Assembly: GCA_003265435.1 (NCBI GenBank) | Contig: NOXC01000006.1 | Span: 153,591 to 217,590, forward strand | Length of the DNA stretch: 64,000 bases | Direction: 5' to 3' | Source: Cellvibrionaceae bacterium AOL6 | GTDB lineage: Bacteria; Pseudomonadota; Gammaproteobacteria; Pseudomonadales; Cellvibrionaceae | Part shown: piece after piece, positions 26,063 through 35,757 of the stretch | How the letters are laid out: each line of letters starts with the position of its first letter | How positions within the stretch are numbered: the first letter of the stretch is position 1 | The notes under the pieces: model-generated | What the model saw: only the letters and a program-made list of their open reading frames with translations | Database searches by the model: none | What the model was told of the DNA's origin: nothing | Position numbers and translations under genes: made by a program

Positions 26063-27037
26063 CTATTCCCCTTCTGAAGCGGCAGGTTCCATCGATGCCA
26101 GATTCAGTGCTTCTATGTCTTCGTCTTTCAATTGCAAAGAGCCTGCAGTAACAAGCGCTTGTACTTGGTCAGGCGTTCGCATTCCGACGATGGCCGCACT
26201 TAGTGCGGGATGGGCAAACGTCCACGCAATCGCTGCAGCGGCGCATGACACCCCATAATTAGAAGAAATACCCTCAAGCACTTGCACTATGGCCAGATTC
26301 ACACTGAGTTGGGGCTCATTAAACGCTGGGGCTTCACGTCGCCAATCATCTTCGGGCAGCGCCTCGATTCGAGTACGCGTCATCTTACCGGTCAATAACC
26401 CAGATCCCATAGGGGAGTACGCTAAGACACCCATGTCGTGCATGTCGCAGTATGGCAATACATGCGTTTCAACATCGCGATGTATTAAGCTGTAATTTGG
26501 TTGTAAGGAGTCAATTGGCATAATAGGCGAGATACGCTGCATCTGCTCCACTGAGAAATTACTGACTCCCGCGTAGCGGATCTTTCCTTCCTGCTTGAGC
26601 TCACTCAATGTGGCCCATGCCTCTTCTAATTCCGATTCCGGGTTCGGCCAATGGATCTGATACAGGTCAATCGTTTCTACGCAAAGTCGCTTTAGACTTG
26701 CTTCGATTTCCTCGCGGATACTGCGCGCCGTTAATGAAGGCGTCACGTCACCTTGGCCATTCCAGTTAAAGCCACACTTGGTGAATACCATTGGACGCTC
26801 ACTTGCTGGAATGTCAGACAATGCCTTGCCTACCACCTCTTCGCTATGACCTAGACCGTAGACCGGTGCCGTATCCAACCAGTTTACTCCTTGTGTTAGT
26901 GCTTGGTGTATGGTTTCTATAGAGTCGCTATCCTGCTGACGGCCCCACCCCCACTGCCATCGACCGCCCATAGCCCAAGTGCCTATACCTATGCGCGAAA
27001 CATTGAGATCCGTTTCCCCTAGCTTTTTAAAATTCAT
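26063..27037 (-). CDS. Aldo/keto reductase
   Basis: 324 residues. Barrel reductase with the catalytic tetrad in the expected places: Asp in NWLDTAPVYGLGHSEE (with Tyr 5 residues on), Lys in MVFTKCGFNW and His in DLYQIHWPNPESE; NADPH-binding end segment AIVGMRTPDQVQALV. It begins 2 bp after the halogenase stop, so the two are cotranscribed. It may reduce an aldose or a ketone made in this locus; substrate unknown. A strong terminator follows about 150 bp downstream. Confidence 0.92.
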   Translation of the reverse strand: MNFKKLGETDLNVSRIGIGTWAMGGRWQWGWGRQQDSDSIETIHQALTQGVNWLDTAPVYGLGHSEEVVGKALSDIPASERPMVFTKCGFNWNGQGDVTPSLTARSIREEIEASLKRLCVETIDLYQIHWPNPESELEEAWATLSELKQEGKIRYAGVSNFSVEQMQRISPIMPIDSLQPNYSLIHRDVETHVLPYCDMHDMGVLAYSPMGSGLLTGKMTRTRIEALPEDDWRREAPAFNEPQLSVNLAIVQVLEGISSNYGVSCAAAAIAWTFAHPALSAAIVGMRTPDQVQALVTAGSLQLKDEDIEALNLASMEPAASEGE

Positions 27038-27039
27038 AT

Positions 27040-28533
27040 TTATTTCGCCTCACCTTGATTCACACAATATTTCGATAAATAGTCTTGATGTTTTGGTAGC
27101 CGACGCACTTTGTCTTGAATGTCCTGACGAATTCCCAACAAAAACTGCTTTAACTCCTGCTCTGTCATTTCATCGATAAGAGGATGGTGACGCTCCGGCG
27201 GCAAGCCCTGACCGATCATCACTTGCTGCCAGGAATCTACGAACAGCTCGTTACCTTCTCTGTATACGTGCCCGGTCTTGCGGAAAAGATCTATTCGATG
27301 GGCTAAGGTGTCCGGCACGTCCATATTTTTACAGTAACGCCAATATTCACTGTCTTCACGTTGCGTGACCTTGTAGTGCAAGATAATGAAGTCCCGAATA
27401 CGCTCAGTATCAAATACGGTCTGTCTATTAAACTCCGCCACTGTCTCCGGCTCGCAACCGCTATGGGGAAACATACGCAGCAGCCGCAGAATGCCTTGCT
27501 GAATCAGGTGAATACTGGTCGACTCCAAGGGCTCTAAAAAGCCCGATGCCAGACCTAAGGCGATACAGTTATTCTTCCAAACCTCTCTGCGTCTGCCGGT
27601 ACGAAAAGGAATGATTTTTGGTGCATTAATGCACTCACCGCGGAGGCCGGACTTCAACTTTTGTTCTGCCACCTCGTCACTCAAGTGATGACTGCTGTAG
27701 ACAATGCCATTCCCTATACGATTTTGCAGGGGGATACGCCACTGCCAACCTTCAGCATGCGCATTGGAGCGTGTGTAAGGAACACATGCCTCGTTTGCTT
27801 CGGTTTGTACTGCCATCGCACGATCGTTAATCAGCCAATGCGACCAATCCTCATAGCCGACATGCAATGCCTTTTCTATCAATAGTGCGCGAAAGCCTGT
27901 GCAATCAATAAATAGGTCACCCGCAATCTGCTCACCCGATGCAAGTACGAGCGAGCGGATGTCTCCGCTAGACTTGTCGAGCACAACCTTGTCGATATTG
28001 CCTTGCTTCCTCTGAGCACCTTCCCGCTCAGCGATACGGCGTAAAAATCCCGCATAGGCGCCCGCATCCAAATGATAGGCGTAGTTCAAACCATTATTCG
28101 GCAGATGAGAGAAGCTATTTGCCTCGGCCACGACAGCTTCCAAGCAGTAGTCTCCAAAGGCATCTGCCATTCCAAGCTCTCTACCACGCAGCCAAAAGTG
28201 CTGGAACCCGGATGCCCAAAAATCTTTTCCGGTGGTCCCGAAACCATGGAAATACTGAGTATCCGTGTCTCGCCAATCTGCAAATTGAATACCTAACTTA
28301 AAGGTTGCATGGGTTTCTCGCATAAACGCTCTTTCGTCTATGCCAAGGATTTTGTGAAACAGCACCAGAGATGGGATGGTCGCTTCACCGACACCAACTG
28401 TAGCGATCTCATCACTCTCAACCAAAACAATTTTCTTGCTCTTTCCTAATAATTTCGCGCAAGCAGCAGCGGCCATCCAACCTGCTGTTCCACCTCCAGC
28501 GATAACGATTTTTTGTATTGTGTTGACGTTCAT
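27040..28533 (-). CDS. Tryptophan-halogenase-family FAD-dependent protein
   Basis: 497 residues. N-terminal FAD-binding GGGTAGWMAAAACAKLLGK, Lys79 in THATFKLGIQFADW at the same position as the catalytic lysine of PrnA-type halogenases, the WQWRIP motif (WxWxIP, blocks monooxygenation), and GFLEPLESTSIHLIQQG. All hallmarks of flavin-dependent halogenases are present, yet the gene sits between a TonB receptor and an aldo/keto reductase in a glycan locus. Such genes recur beside TonB receptors in carbohydrate-degrading bacteria, and their substrate there is not established. The flavin reductase partner is not evident. Confidence 0.9.
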   Translation of the reverse strand: MNVNTIQKIVIAGGGTAGWMAAAACAKLLGKSKKIVLVESDEIATVGVGEATIPSLVLFHKILGIDERAFMRETHATFKLGIQFADWRDTDTQYFHGFGTTGKDFWASGFQHFWLRGRELGMADAFGDYCLEAVVAEANSFSHLPNNGLNYAYHLDAGAYAGFLRRIAEREGAQRKQGNIDKVVLDKSSGDIRSLVLASGEQIAGDLFIDCTGFRALLIEKALHVGYEDWSHWLINDRAMAVQTEANEACVPYTRSNAHAEGWQWRIPLQNRIGNGIVYSSHHLSDEVAEQKLKSGLRGECINAPKIIPFRTGRRREVWKNNCIALGLASGFLEPLESTSIHLIQQGILRLLRMFPHSGCEPETVAEFNRQTVFDTERIRDFIILHYKVTQREDSEYWRYCKNMDVPDTLAHRIDLFRKTGHVYREGNELFVDSWQQVMIGQGLPPERHHPLIDEMTEQELKQFLLGIRQDIQDKVRRLPKHQDYLSKYCVNQGEAK

Positions 28534-28570
28534 GGTTGAGCTCTTCTTTTCTTATAGGTATTAAACGCAA

Positions 28571-28600
28571 AGAGCAGCCCCTGTATACAGGGGCTGCTCT
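28571..28600 (-). terminator. Terminator-like hairpin after the TonB receptor
   Basis: A perfect 30-bp palindrome (AGAGCAGCCCCTGTA and its complement) lies 27 bp beyond the stop of the receptor gene, in the gap before the halogenase. On the minus strand it is followed by TTGCGTTTAATACC. It probably ends most receptor transcripts or protects their 3' ends, giving higher receptor than enzyme expression. Confidence 0.7.
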
Positions 28601-28627
28601 CATACCATCCTTGGGGCCTAGATGACT

Positions 28628-31546
28628 TTAAAATTTGTAACGCACACCGACTCCATATCTCGCCCCTTGCTGAACCGCATCGATCACCATGTTCGGGTGG
28701 CGGCCATGCAAGCGCTGATTTTCACCTGTTACATTGATACCCTCTACAAACGCGCTTAATGCATCAGTAAAGTCATAGCTCACATTCACATCCCACTGAC
28801 CGTAGGCTTCCGTGTAGATTGGGTTCATCTGGCCATCGCCGTCGAGCGTACTGGTCAGGAATTCATCACGCCAGTTATAGGCTATACGTGCCTCGAGGCC
28901 ATGCTTATCGTAGAAGCCGATCACGTTATAGCTGTCACTCAGCCCTAAGAGTGCGAACTGATTTTCGCCAGTGCGGTTGGTATTGTAGTTGTCGTAGCCG
29001 ATGTCTCCGTCCACAGTGGTGAAATTGACGATCGCACCGAAGCCGCTATCCCAGAACATGTGCTGCAACGCGACTTCAAAGCCATCAATCGCTGCTTCCT
29101 CAGCATTCGACGGAATGATCAAAGTGAACACCGTCGAAGGGTCACCCAGTGCGCTATCTCCCACCACCGGCGCGCCGTATTCCCCTTCCATGTAGGGTCG
29201 GATAACCGCTGGGTCCGTATTGCCGCCATTCGCCGCAACAGCGTCATCGTAGCGCGGGCCCTGCGCGGGATGCGCCAAGTCAAACACGGTCTCCTCAACG
29301 GTGGACTGCCCAATGAAATTCACAACGTCTTTCCGGTAGTAGCCCGCCGACACATAACTGCCTTCGGCGTAATACCACTCAAGCGACAGGTCCAGGTTAT
29401 CAGATTCGAAAGGTTCTAGATCCGGATTCCCCGCGCCGCCTGTACCACCGTTAAATCGAACCGGAGTGTTGATCGTTACGCCGCCCTGTACGTCCTGATA
29501 ATTAGGTCGCGCAATGGTTTTGCTGATGGACGCCCGGGCCTTGAGTGAGTCAAAAAACGTAATATCAAAATCCACGTTGGGCAGCACATTCGTGTAATCG
29601 CCACTCAACTCTGTGAAGTCAGACTCGCCCGTAGCGATTGGGCTAAATTCATTATCACCTGTCCAAGCTAAACCATCGTAGGTAGGCACCAGTGCGCGCG
29701 ACGTCACTTCGGTTTCTTCGTAGCGTACACCGAGTACAAGGTTCATCGGCATGTCGCCATCCCAGGCAAAATTTGCCTGTACATAAGCGCTTTGCTGTGT
29801 CTCTTCCATGCGTCTGTCGGTATCCCAACTGTTCATGTTGGCGCACAGTCGTGTACCGCACGGACTGATCTCTTCGCCATTCTCCTGAGCAATTGCCCCG
29901 ATTGCGCCAATCAGCCCATCAAAATCCACTTCGGCGTAGTAGGGCTCCAGCATGCTGTTTCCTGAGCCCCCCAGATCGGAAAATTCATTACTCAGGTCTT
30001 TCAGGGTGTAAATACTGTCATCGTACTGGGCCGCCGTACCGTAGCCACCCCAAGTATCGCGCTGCGCATTGGAATAGGCACTCTGGTTGTTGAGCTCTGT
30101 GCTGCCCACTCCAAAATCGATGCTGCTTAAGCCTGCCCAATCGAACTCGTAGCGACCATCAATGCGCACCTGCTGTATCTCGGTGTTTTGGTAGCTGTTT
30201 CTAAAGCTGGTGCCGCCTGACAACATACGAGAGGCATCTAAACCTGTTACGCCGTCCGCATAAATAATGTCGAGCACCGGCATATCGTTGGAGTAATCCA
30301 CCACCGAAGAGGCGCGATCATATTGCGACGCAGTGACGATATTGTTGGTACCTCTGTCATCTACTGCACCGGCCTCCGCTGACGAGTCATGGTAATCCAG
30401 CGCGAGCGTGAGCGCGTCGGTAGCCCGCCACTCCAGATTAAATGCGATAGATTGGTTTTCGTTTTTGGTGCCCCAATCGCCCACACCCATGCCGACATCC
30501 ACACCCGTGTTGTCCGCGTAAATCACCGGCCCCACGACAGAGCCTTCAACGTTGGTTCCCTGGGTGTACTCGCCGTAGCTTGGCAATCCATTAAACCACG
30601 CCGATAGTTCTTGGCGATGCTGCTCCACTTCAAGCTCGGAATAGGTATAATCCAACGTCGCTGTCACGTCATCGGTAGGCGCATACTGCAGTGTCACCAA
30701 TCCATTCATGCGCGTGCGTTCGAAATCCTGAATCCGATACATAATATTTCGAGGCACTGAATACACATCGTTTTCTTCTGGCCTTGGGTCAAAGCTGCCA
30801 TCCGTAGGTAAAGAGCCCCAATCCGCATCGTAGCCCTTAATCGTATACCAACCACTTGATGTACCCGCAGTGTTCACGCCAAAATCTCGACGAGCATAGT
30901 TGCCTGACACTGCAATACCGAACGTGTCATCCGCGAAAGTCTGACTATAGATTCCGGAGACTTCAGGCGTGATATCCTCGCCGGTTCGATTGGACGTATC
31001 GTGCACTAATTTTCCACCGACGCTGGCATTCAGTCCTGGCATATCAAGCGGGCGAGCTGTACGAATATTAATCGTTGAGCCGAGTCCGCCCGTGGTGAAA
31101 TTTGCTTTACCCGTTTTATATATATCTACTCCGGCAACACTTTCCGCTGCAAGGTTGGCAAAATCAAAGGAACGATCATTGGAAGCCGAGGTATCTGCGA
31201 TATTCGCAGCAGGCATTTGACGCCCGTTCAGGGTAACGAGGTTATATTGAGGACCAAAACCTCTCACAGTTACCCTTGAACCTTCACCATTAGTACGATC
31301 AATCGATACACCGGTGATACGCTGGAGTGATTCAGCCAGGTTGGTGTCTGGCATTTTTCCGATGTCTTCAGCCGAGATGGAATCCACCACACCCTGAGCA
31401 TCACGCTTCAAGTCCATCGAACGTTCAAGTGAACTTCGAATTCCGGTAACGACCAACTCTTCTTCCACCTGCTGCGCCAGCGCAACCGAACTTACGCCCG
31501 CGTTAATAAATGCTATTGATATCGCTAAAGGTCTTAATTGAATCAT
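28628..31546 (-). CDS. TonB-dependent outer membrane receptor (glycan uptake type)
   Basis: 972 residues with a signal peptide (AISIAFINAGVSSVALA-QQ). TonB box-like EEELVVTG, plug domain (RSSLERSMDLKRDAQGVVD, KMPDTNLAESLQRITGVSI, RGFGPQYNLVTLNGRQMP) and a 22-strand-type barrel ending RYGVGVRYKF with terminal Phe. The plug resembles the Caulobacter-type TonB receptors found beside polysaccharide enzymes. It would import oligosaccharides across the outer membrane, feeding the GH43 enzyme and the symporter. A good ribosome site (GGGAG) precedes the ATG; a perfect palindrome follows the gene. Confidence 0.95.
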   Translation of the reverse strand: MIQLRPLAISIAFINAGVSSVALAQQVEEELVVTGIRSSLERSMDLKRDAQGVVDSISAEDIGKMPDTNLAESLQRITGVSIDRTNGEGSRVTVRGFGPQYNLVTLNGRQMPAANIADTSASNDRSFDFANLAAESVAGVDIYKTGKANFTTGGLGSTINIRTARPLDMPGLNASVGGKLVHDTSNRTGEDITPEVSGIYSQTFADDTFGIAVSGNYARRDFGVNTAGTSSGWYTIKGYDADWGSLPTDGSFDPRPEENDVYSVPRNIMYRIQDFERTRMNGLVTLQYAPTDDVTATLDYTYSELEVEQHRQELSAWFNGLPSYGEYTQGTNVEGSVVGPVIYADNTGVDVGMGVGDWGTKNENQSIAFNLEWRATDALTLALDYHDSSAEAGAVDDRGTNNIVTASQYDRASSVVDYSNDMPVLDIIYADGVTGLDASRMLSGGTSFRNSYQNTEIQQVRIDGRYEFDWAGLSSIDFGVGSTELNNQSAYSNAQRDTWGGYGTAAQYDDSIYTLKDLSNEFSDLGGSGNSMLEPYYAEVDFDGLIGAIGAIAQENGEEISPCGTRLCANMNSWDTDRRMEETQQSAYVQANFAWDGDMPMNLVLGVRYEETEVTSRALVPTYDGLAWTGDNEFSPIATGESDFTELSGDYTNVLPNVDFDITFFDSLKARASISKTIARPNYQDVQGGVTINTPVRFNGGTGGAGNPDLEPFESDNLDLSLEWYYAEGSYVSAGYYRKDVVNFIGQSTVEETVFDLAHPAQGPRYDDAVAANGGNTDPAVIRPYMEGEYGAPVVGDSALGDPSTVFTLIIPSNAEEAAIDGFEVALQHMFWDSGFGAIVNFTTVDGDIGYDNYNTNRTGENQFALLGLSDSYNVIGFYDKHGLEARIAYNWRDEFLTSTLDGDGQMNPIYTEAYGQWDVNVSYDFTDALSAFVEGINVTGENQRLHGRHPNMVIDAVQQGARYGVGVRYKF

Positions 31547-31683
31547 TATTGTCTCCCACTTTTTATTGTGTCTCCGAGATTTCTCAGCTTCGATTAGCTC
31601 GGCATTCTTCGCTCACTTTACGCCTGTCGAAATCACTTGGAACAGTACGGAATTACCCACCTTGCAGCACAAATTTATCCAAA

Positions 31684-33300
31684 TCAGGCATTCCCCTCCG
31701 GGCGATACTCGAAGTATTCAAAATCTGCGTTTTGCCTTTGACCCGTTAAGTCTTGGCATGCCATGCCAATGAAGGCACCCGTAAAATTCGCACCCTCCCC
31801 CTTACCTGCTTCGTCTGAGAGCAAACTGAAATCAAGCTCAATGGGCAATGATGTCCAGGTCTCACCGGTCTCAGACCAGGAAAATAGCAGGAGGTCGTAA
31901 TTGACTTCTGCGCGTAAGTGAACGGTGTCCGTGGTTACCGGTATTTTTTTATCCCACAATGGAAACCGCACTTCCAACGACTGCTTGCCTTCACAAGACA
32001 TGACACCAAGGTAACGACCTACGGCGTCATCCCACCCGAGATACAGATAGTGAAATTTATGTGCGTTGTAGTAACACACCAAGCCAGCCATTTGCTGAAA
32101 GGAGGATGGGTTGAACCTCAAGGCGCAAGCCGCACGGAAACGAAAGTCCGTCTGGCGGCGTGCGACAAGCGCACTGGTAAAACAGCTTCCAATCGACTCT
32201 GCTCCGTACATCCGCAGTACACCGGGTGCATCCCCCAAGCTAAAAATACGATGAGGTTCTGGAATCCTAAGCCATTGAAAGTCCTGATGTAGGTCCGGCC
32301 CATCAAACTGATAGCGCCGGCCTGCATTTTGGTTCACACACGCCGATGGCAACGTCAATGTCAGTGCGGGCTCAGTCACTCCATCCTCTAGGCGACACCA
32401 GCCATCTTCGCCCCAACGGATTTTTTGTAATGCGGTTTCTCGCCCCATCGGGCTGCGTTTTTCGCGACCGCCATGCAGTGACAATGGTCGACTACAAAGA
32501 TGTACGGCATACCACTGCCCGTCTTCGTCCTGCACGATATCGCCGTGCCCCGCTCTTTGTATGGGGTGCTTTGTATCATGGCGCGCACTGACGAAGGCCC
32601 CCTCTGGGTCGACCTCGTAAGGACCAAGTAAATTTTTGGAACGCGCCATTGTCATAGCATGGTCGTACCCTGTCCCCCCTTCGGCGGTTAACAGATAGTA
32701 GTAACCATTTAGACGATACAGATGCGGCCCTTCCGTAAAGCCCAACGAAGACCCGGAAAAAATATTGTGCACCCGCCCCACCAGAGCTTGCTCTTTCTCC
32801 GAATACTCCTGAAGTAAAACGCCCCCAAAAAAACTCCGATCCGGCCGGTGATCCCAAACCATGTTTAAGAGATATTTCTTACCGTCTGTATCATGAAAAA
32901 GCGAGGGGTCAAATCCACTGCTGTTCAAATACACGCGCGGGCTCCACTCCCCATCGATATTCTCGCACGTGGTCAGATAATTGTGCGTATCTTTAAAGTT
33001 CCCATCGAACCTTTTGACATTGGTATACACCAGATAAAAACGCCCGTCGCTGTAGCTCAAACAGGGCGCCCAAACGCCACACGAATCAGGCACTCCGGTC
33101 ATATCCAACAAGTCCGCCCGATTGAGAGGACGTGACACCAAAGTCCAATTTACTAAATCTTTAGAATGATGAATCTGTACGCCCGGATACCACTCAAAGG
33201 TGGACGTCGCGATGTAGTAGTCATCGCCAACTCGACATATACTGGGATCGGGATTAAAGCCCGGCAGGATAGGATTGTTTACAGCCACGTTGTTACTCAT
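31684..33300 (-). CDS. GH43 beta-xylosidase
   Basis: 538 residues from the ATG at 33300 (4 bp after the upstream stop); a TTG at 33330 would extend it. Five-bladed propeller with the GH43 triad at classic spacing: base Asp18 in FNPDPSICRVGDDYY, pKa-modulating Asp131 in SSGFDPSLFHD and acid Glu190 in GFTEGPHLYR, matching the 14/127/186 pattern of known beta-xylosidases. The C-terminal ~210 residues form the beta-sandwich of two-domain GH43 enzymes. No signal peptide, so it likely acts in the cytoplasm on imported xylo-oligosaccharides. Confidence 0.92.
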   Translation of the reverse strand: MSNNVAVNNPILPGFNPDPSICRVGDDYYIATSTFEWYPGVQIHHSKDLVNWTLVSRPLNRADLLDMTGVPDSCGVWAPCLSYSDGRFYLVYTNVKRFDGNFKDTHNYLTTCENIDGEWSPRVYLNSSGFDPSLFHDTDGKKYLLNMVWDHRPDRSFFGGVLLQEYSEKEQALVGRVHNIFSGSSLGFTEGPHLYRLNGYYYLLTAEGGTGYDHAMTMARSKNLLGPYEVDPEGAFVSARHDTKHPIQRAGHGDIVQDEDGQWYAVHLCSRPLSLHGGREKRSPMGRETALQKIRWGEDGWCRLEDGVTEPALTLTLPSACVNQNAGRRYQFDGPDLHQDFQWLRIPEPHRIFSLGDAPGVLRMYGAESIGSCFTSALVARRQTDFRFRAACALRFNPSSFQQMAGLVCYYNAHKFHYLYLGWDDAVGRYLGVMSCEGKQSLEVRFPLWDKKIPVTTDTVHLRAEVNYDLLLFSWSETGETWTSLPIELDFSLLSDEAGKGEGANFTGAFIGMACQDLTGQRQNADFEYFEYRPEGNA

Positions 33301-33304
33301 GTTG

Positions 33305-34306
33305 TTATTCGAAGGTAAAGCGCAAGCCAATGTGTTTACGAATCACATCCAGCGTACGCAGGGTATCTAGAGTCAGGGAAGGAGTGAGTACGTCGGACGT
33401 TACGTGCAAACCATTCATGCGCTCAACGACATGCGCAATTTCAAATTCGAATCCGCTATCGCCAACACCGGAGTTAATCTGTTCGCTTTCCACGCCAGTC
33501 TGCAACGTCGCACTGCCGTTATCCCAAAAGAAGGGTGCGATCGATATTTTCCCCTCGGTGCCATAGAGCACAAAGTTGTTATCCAGTTGGGCGCCAAAGC
33601 AACACAAGAACTGGCTTAAAACACCGTTTGCAAACTGCAAGGACACACTCACGTTTTCGTCAACACCGGTTTCGCCTAACACGCCTTGGGCATACACACT
33701 TAGTGGTGCATCACCAACCAGCCACAGGCTCAGCGCCACGTTATAGACACCCATGTCCAGCAAAACACCACCGGCCGCTTCGTGATCCAGATAACGGTGC
33801 CCTTTCGTTCTAGGCACGCGAAAACCGAAACTGCTTTGAATTTGTTGTAACTGACCAATTCGCCCGTCTCGCAGCCAGCTTCTCACTTGCTGCCAAATGG
33901 GCAGGAAGGGAGTCCACATCGCTTCCATTAGAAATACATTTTGCTGGCGCGCGACTTCAAAAGCCTCTTCGGCTTGCTTCGCATTCACCGTCAGCGGTTT
34001 TTCACAGAGCACGGCTTTGCCCGCTTCAAGGCACTGCAGAATCTGTTCAAAGTGAAAGCGGTGGGGCGTCGCGATGTAAACCGCATCCACCGAAGTGTCG
34101 TCCAACAGCGCCTCATAGCAGCCGTAAGCTTTGGCGATGCCATACTTCGTAGCGAAGTCCCGCGCACGCTCTTCGCTTCGACTCGCCACCGCGTCCAAGC
34201 TCGCCTCAGGAACCGCTTGAATCGACCGCGCAAAGCGACACGCGATCGTGCCGGGGCCAATCAACCCCCAGCGACAGGGCCGTGTTTCAGAAAATCGGAG
34301 CGACAT
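33305..34306 (-). CDS. Gfo/Idh/MocA-family NAD(P)-dependent oxidoreductase
   Basis: 333 residues. Rossmann start WGLIGPGTIACRFARSI, family motif VLCEKPLTVNAKQAEEA with the catalytic Lys, and a C-terminal alpha/beta domain (GGVLLDMGVYNVALSLWLVG). Best fits the dihydrodiol/D-xylose dehydrogenase branch, which would suit a xylose-releasing locus: xylose oxidation to xylonolactone is an attractive but unproven role. First gene of the minus-strand operon; a LacI-type palindrome lies ~80 bp upstream of its start. Confidence 0.9.
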   Translation of the reverse strand: MSLRFSETRPCRWGLIGPGTIACRFARSIQAVPEASLDAVASRSEERARDFATKYGIAKAYGCYEALLDDTSVDAVYIATPHRFHFEQILQCLEAGKAVLCEKPLTVNAKQAEEAFEVARQQNVFLMEAMWTPFLPIWQQVRSWLRDGRIGQLQQIQSSFGFRVPRTKGHRYLDHEAAGGVLLDMGVYNVALSLWLVGDAPLSVYAQGVLGETGVDENVSVSLQFANGVLSQFLCCFGAQLDNNFVLYGTEGKISIAPFFWDNGSATLQTGVESEQINSGVGDSGFEFEIAHVVERMNGLHVTSDVLTPSLTLDTLRTLDVIRKHIGLRFTFE

Positions 34307-34384
34307 TGGTGTACTGACCCCTGGTGTCTATGGTGGATAATGCGCTCAAGCATCGGTCATCAGAGGCAACATGCTGCGAAATAT

Positions 34385-34398
34385 TGAAAACGTTTACA
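34385..34398. promoter_or_regulatory. LacI-family operator-like palindrome, site 1
   Basis: TGAAAACGTTTACA lies in the 204-bp gap between the divergent oxidoreductase operon and the lacI-type gene. Its centre AACGTT is the core of LacI/GalR operators. The exact reverse complement occurs on the far side of the lacI-type gene (35623-35636). It could control both the glycan operon and the regulator's own promoter. Confidence 0.7.
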
Positions 34399-34510
34399 AA
34401 TACTTTTTTAACCTATCGGCAGGCGCACTTTCCGCTCACTCCCGCTTTCATGGCAGAATGCGAGCCAGTACAAGGTCCACCAAGAAAGGTTCAAACCTTC
34501 GGAATCATGC

Positions 34511-35536
34511 ATGAACTCGATTAAAGACGTTGCGCGCCTTGCCGGTGTCTCCATTGCCACCGTATCGCGCTACCTCAACAATCCCGAGCAAGTTCGAGAT
34601 AAAACCGCACGCAAGGTTGCCCAGGCCATTGCCGATACCGGCTACTCCCCTAACCGACTCGCGCAAAATTTCCGAAACGGTCGTACAAAGCAGATCATGG
34701 TCGCCGTGCCTTCGATCGGTATTCCCTTTTTCGAGCTGATCATGCGCGGAGTACGTCGCGTCGCTGCGGAGACGGGGTACCATATCCTGGTCATGGAGAC
34801 CCATAGCCACACGCACGATTTCGATGACTTTAGCCGCCTCGTGATGACGAAGCAGACAGACGGAATCATCCTGCTTTCCACATTATCGCCATTCGAGGAA
34901 CCTATTCTGGATACCGAAGGCGGACATCCTCCAATCATACTGGGCCTAGAGAACCTATCCCCCGAATTGTCTAACTTCCCTTGTGTGCGAATCGATAACC
35001 GACTTGCAGCGCGCGAAGCCACAGAACTCCTGATTCACCTTGGGCACCGTGACATCGCCTTTATGTACGGCAAACAGACCGCCAACTCAGCGCTGACTCA
35101 GCCCCGAGAGCAGGGCTTTCGCGACGCGCTTGACGCTGCAGGACTGCGCTTTCGAGCAGAGTGGTTTATCGATGGCAAGCTCACCATTCGGGGAGGACGC
35201 GACGCGACCCGACAACTCCTCGCCGCCAAGACACGGCCCACGGCCCTCTTTTGTGCAAATGACGAGATGGCGATGGGGGCACTGCACGAATTGAAACAAG
35301 CCGGCCTAAGCATTCCCCGAGACATCTCCGTGATTGGCTTTGACGACATGCAATTTTCAGAAGTCGCCGACCCGCCACTCACCACAGTCGCGCAACCCGC
35401 GGAGGAAATTGGCGAGCGCAGCATGAAGCGCCTCCTGGCCATCATCGATGGCAATGCCCCCGCCAAGGGCGCTGACGTGATACCGCATCGCCTGGTTATG
35501 CGGAAATCCGCAGCGCCACCTGCCCAAAAGCCATAA
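34511..35536 (+). CDS. LacI-family transcriptional repressor
   Basis: 341 residues. N-terminal helix-turn-helix SIKDVARLAGVSIATVSRYL and hinge SPNRLAQNFRNGR, then a periplasmic-binding-protein-like effector domain (DGIILLSTLSPF, CANDEMAMGALHELKQAG, VIGFDDMQFSEVADPPLTTV). It probably represses the adjacent glycan operon until a sugar or oligosaccharide is present. It is flanked by two identical, inverted operator-like palindromes, suggesting autoregulation as well. The ATG at 34511 gives the family N-terminus; another ATG 4 bases earlier is out of frame. Confidence 0.93.
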   Translation: MNSIKDVARLAGVSIATVSRYLNNPEQVRDKTARKVAQAIADTGYSPNRLAQNFRNGRTKQIMVAVPSIGIPFFELIMRGVRRVAAETGYHILVMETHSHTHDFDDFSRLVMTKQTDGIILLSTLSPFEEPILDTEGGHPPIILGLENLSPELSNFPCVRIDNRLAAREATELLIHLGHRDIAFMYGKQTANSALTQPREQGFRDALDAAGLRFRAEWFIDGKLTIRGGRDATRQLLAAKTRPTALFCANDEMAMGALHELKQAGLSIPRDISVIGFDDMQFSEVADPPLTTVAQPAEEIGERSMKRLLAIIDGNAPAKGADVIPHRLVMRKSAAPPAQKP

Positions 35537-35622
35537 GCACGCGCCACCACAATCCGCCCGCCTCCTAGCGCCCACTGTCGTACCCTTATTGAACGCCCTC
35601 TGCTTATAACTACAAGATATTT

Positions 35623-35636
35623 TGTAAACGTTTTCA
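35623..35636. promoter_or_regulatory. LacI-family operator-like palindrome, site 2
   Basis: TGTAAACGTTTTCA, the precise reverse complement of site 1, lies 122 bp upstream of the araC-type gene and 86 bp past the lacI-type stop. It suggests that the LacI-type protein also controls the AraC-type regulator, or loops DNA between the two sites about 1.24 kb apart. Confidence 0.65.
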
Positions 35637-35757
35637 TTTTTGACTAGGATAGTAAGTGTACAGCGCAGATTCCAGCGGCACCTCGCTCCGAACGCGTTAA
35701 ACACCGCTGCGCGAGGCACAAAAACAAATATAACAACATATTCCGATAGGTAGACTG

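Noticed and set aside
28571..28600. Perfect 30-bp palindrome considered as a regulatory operator
   Set aside because: Its position just after the TonB receptor stop, with a T-rich stretch on the minus strand, suits a terminator-like hairpin better than an operator.
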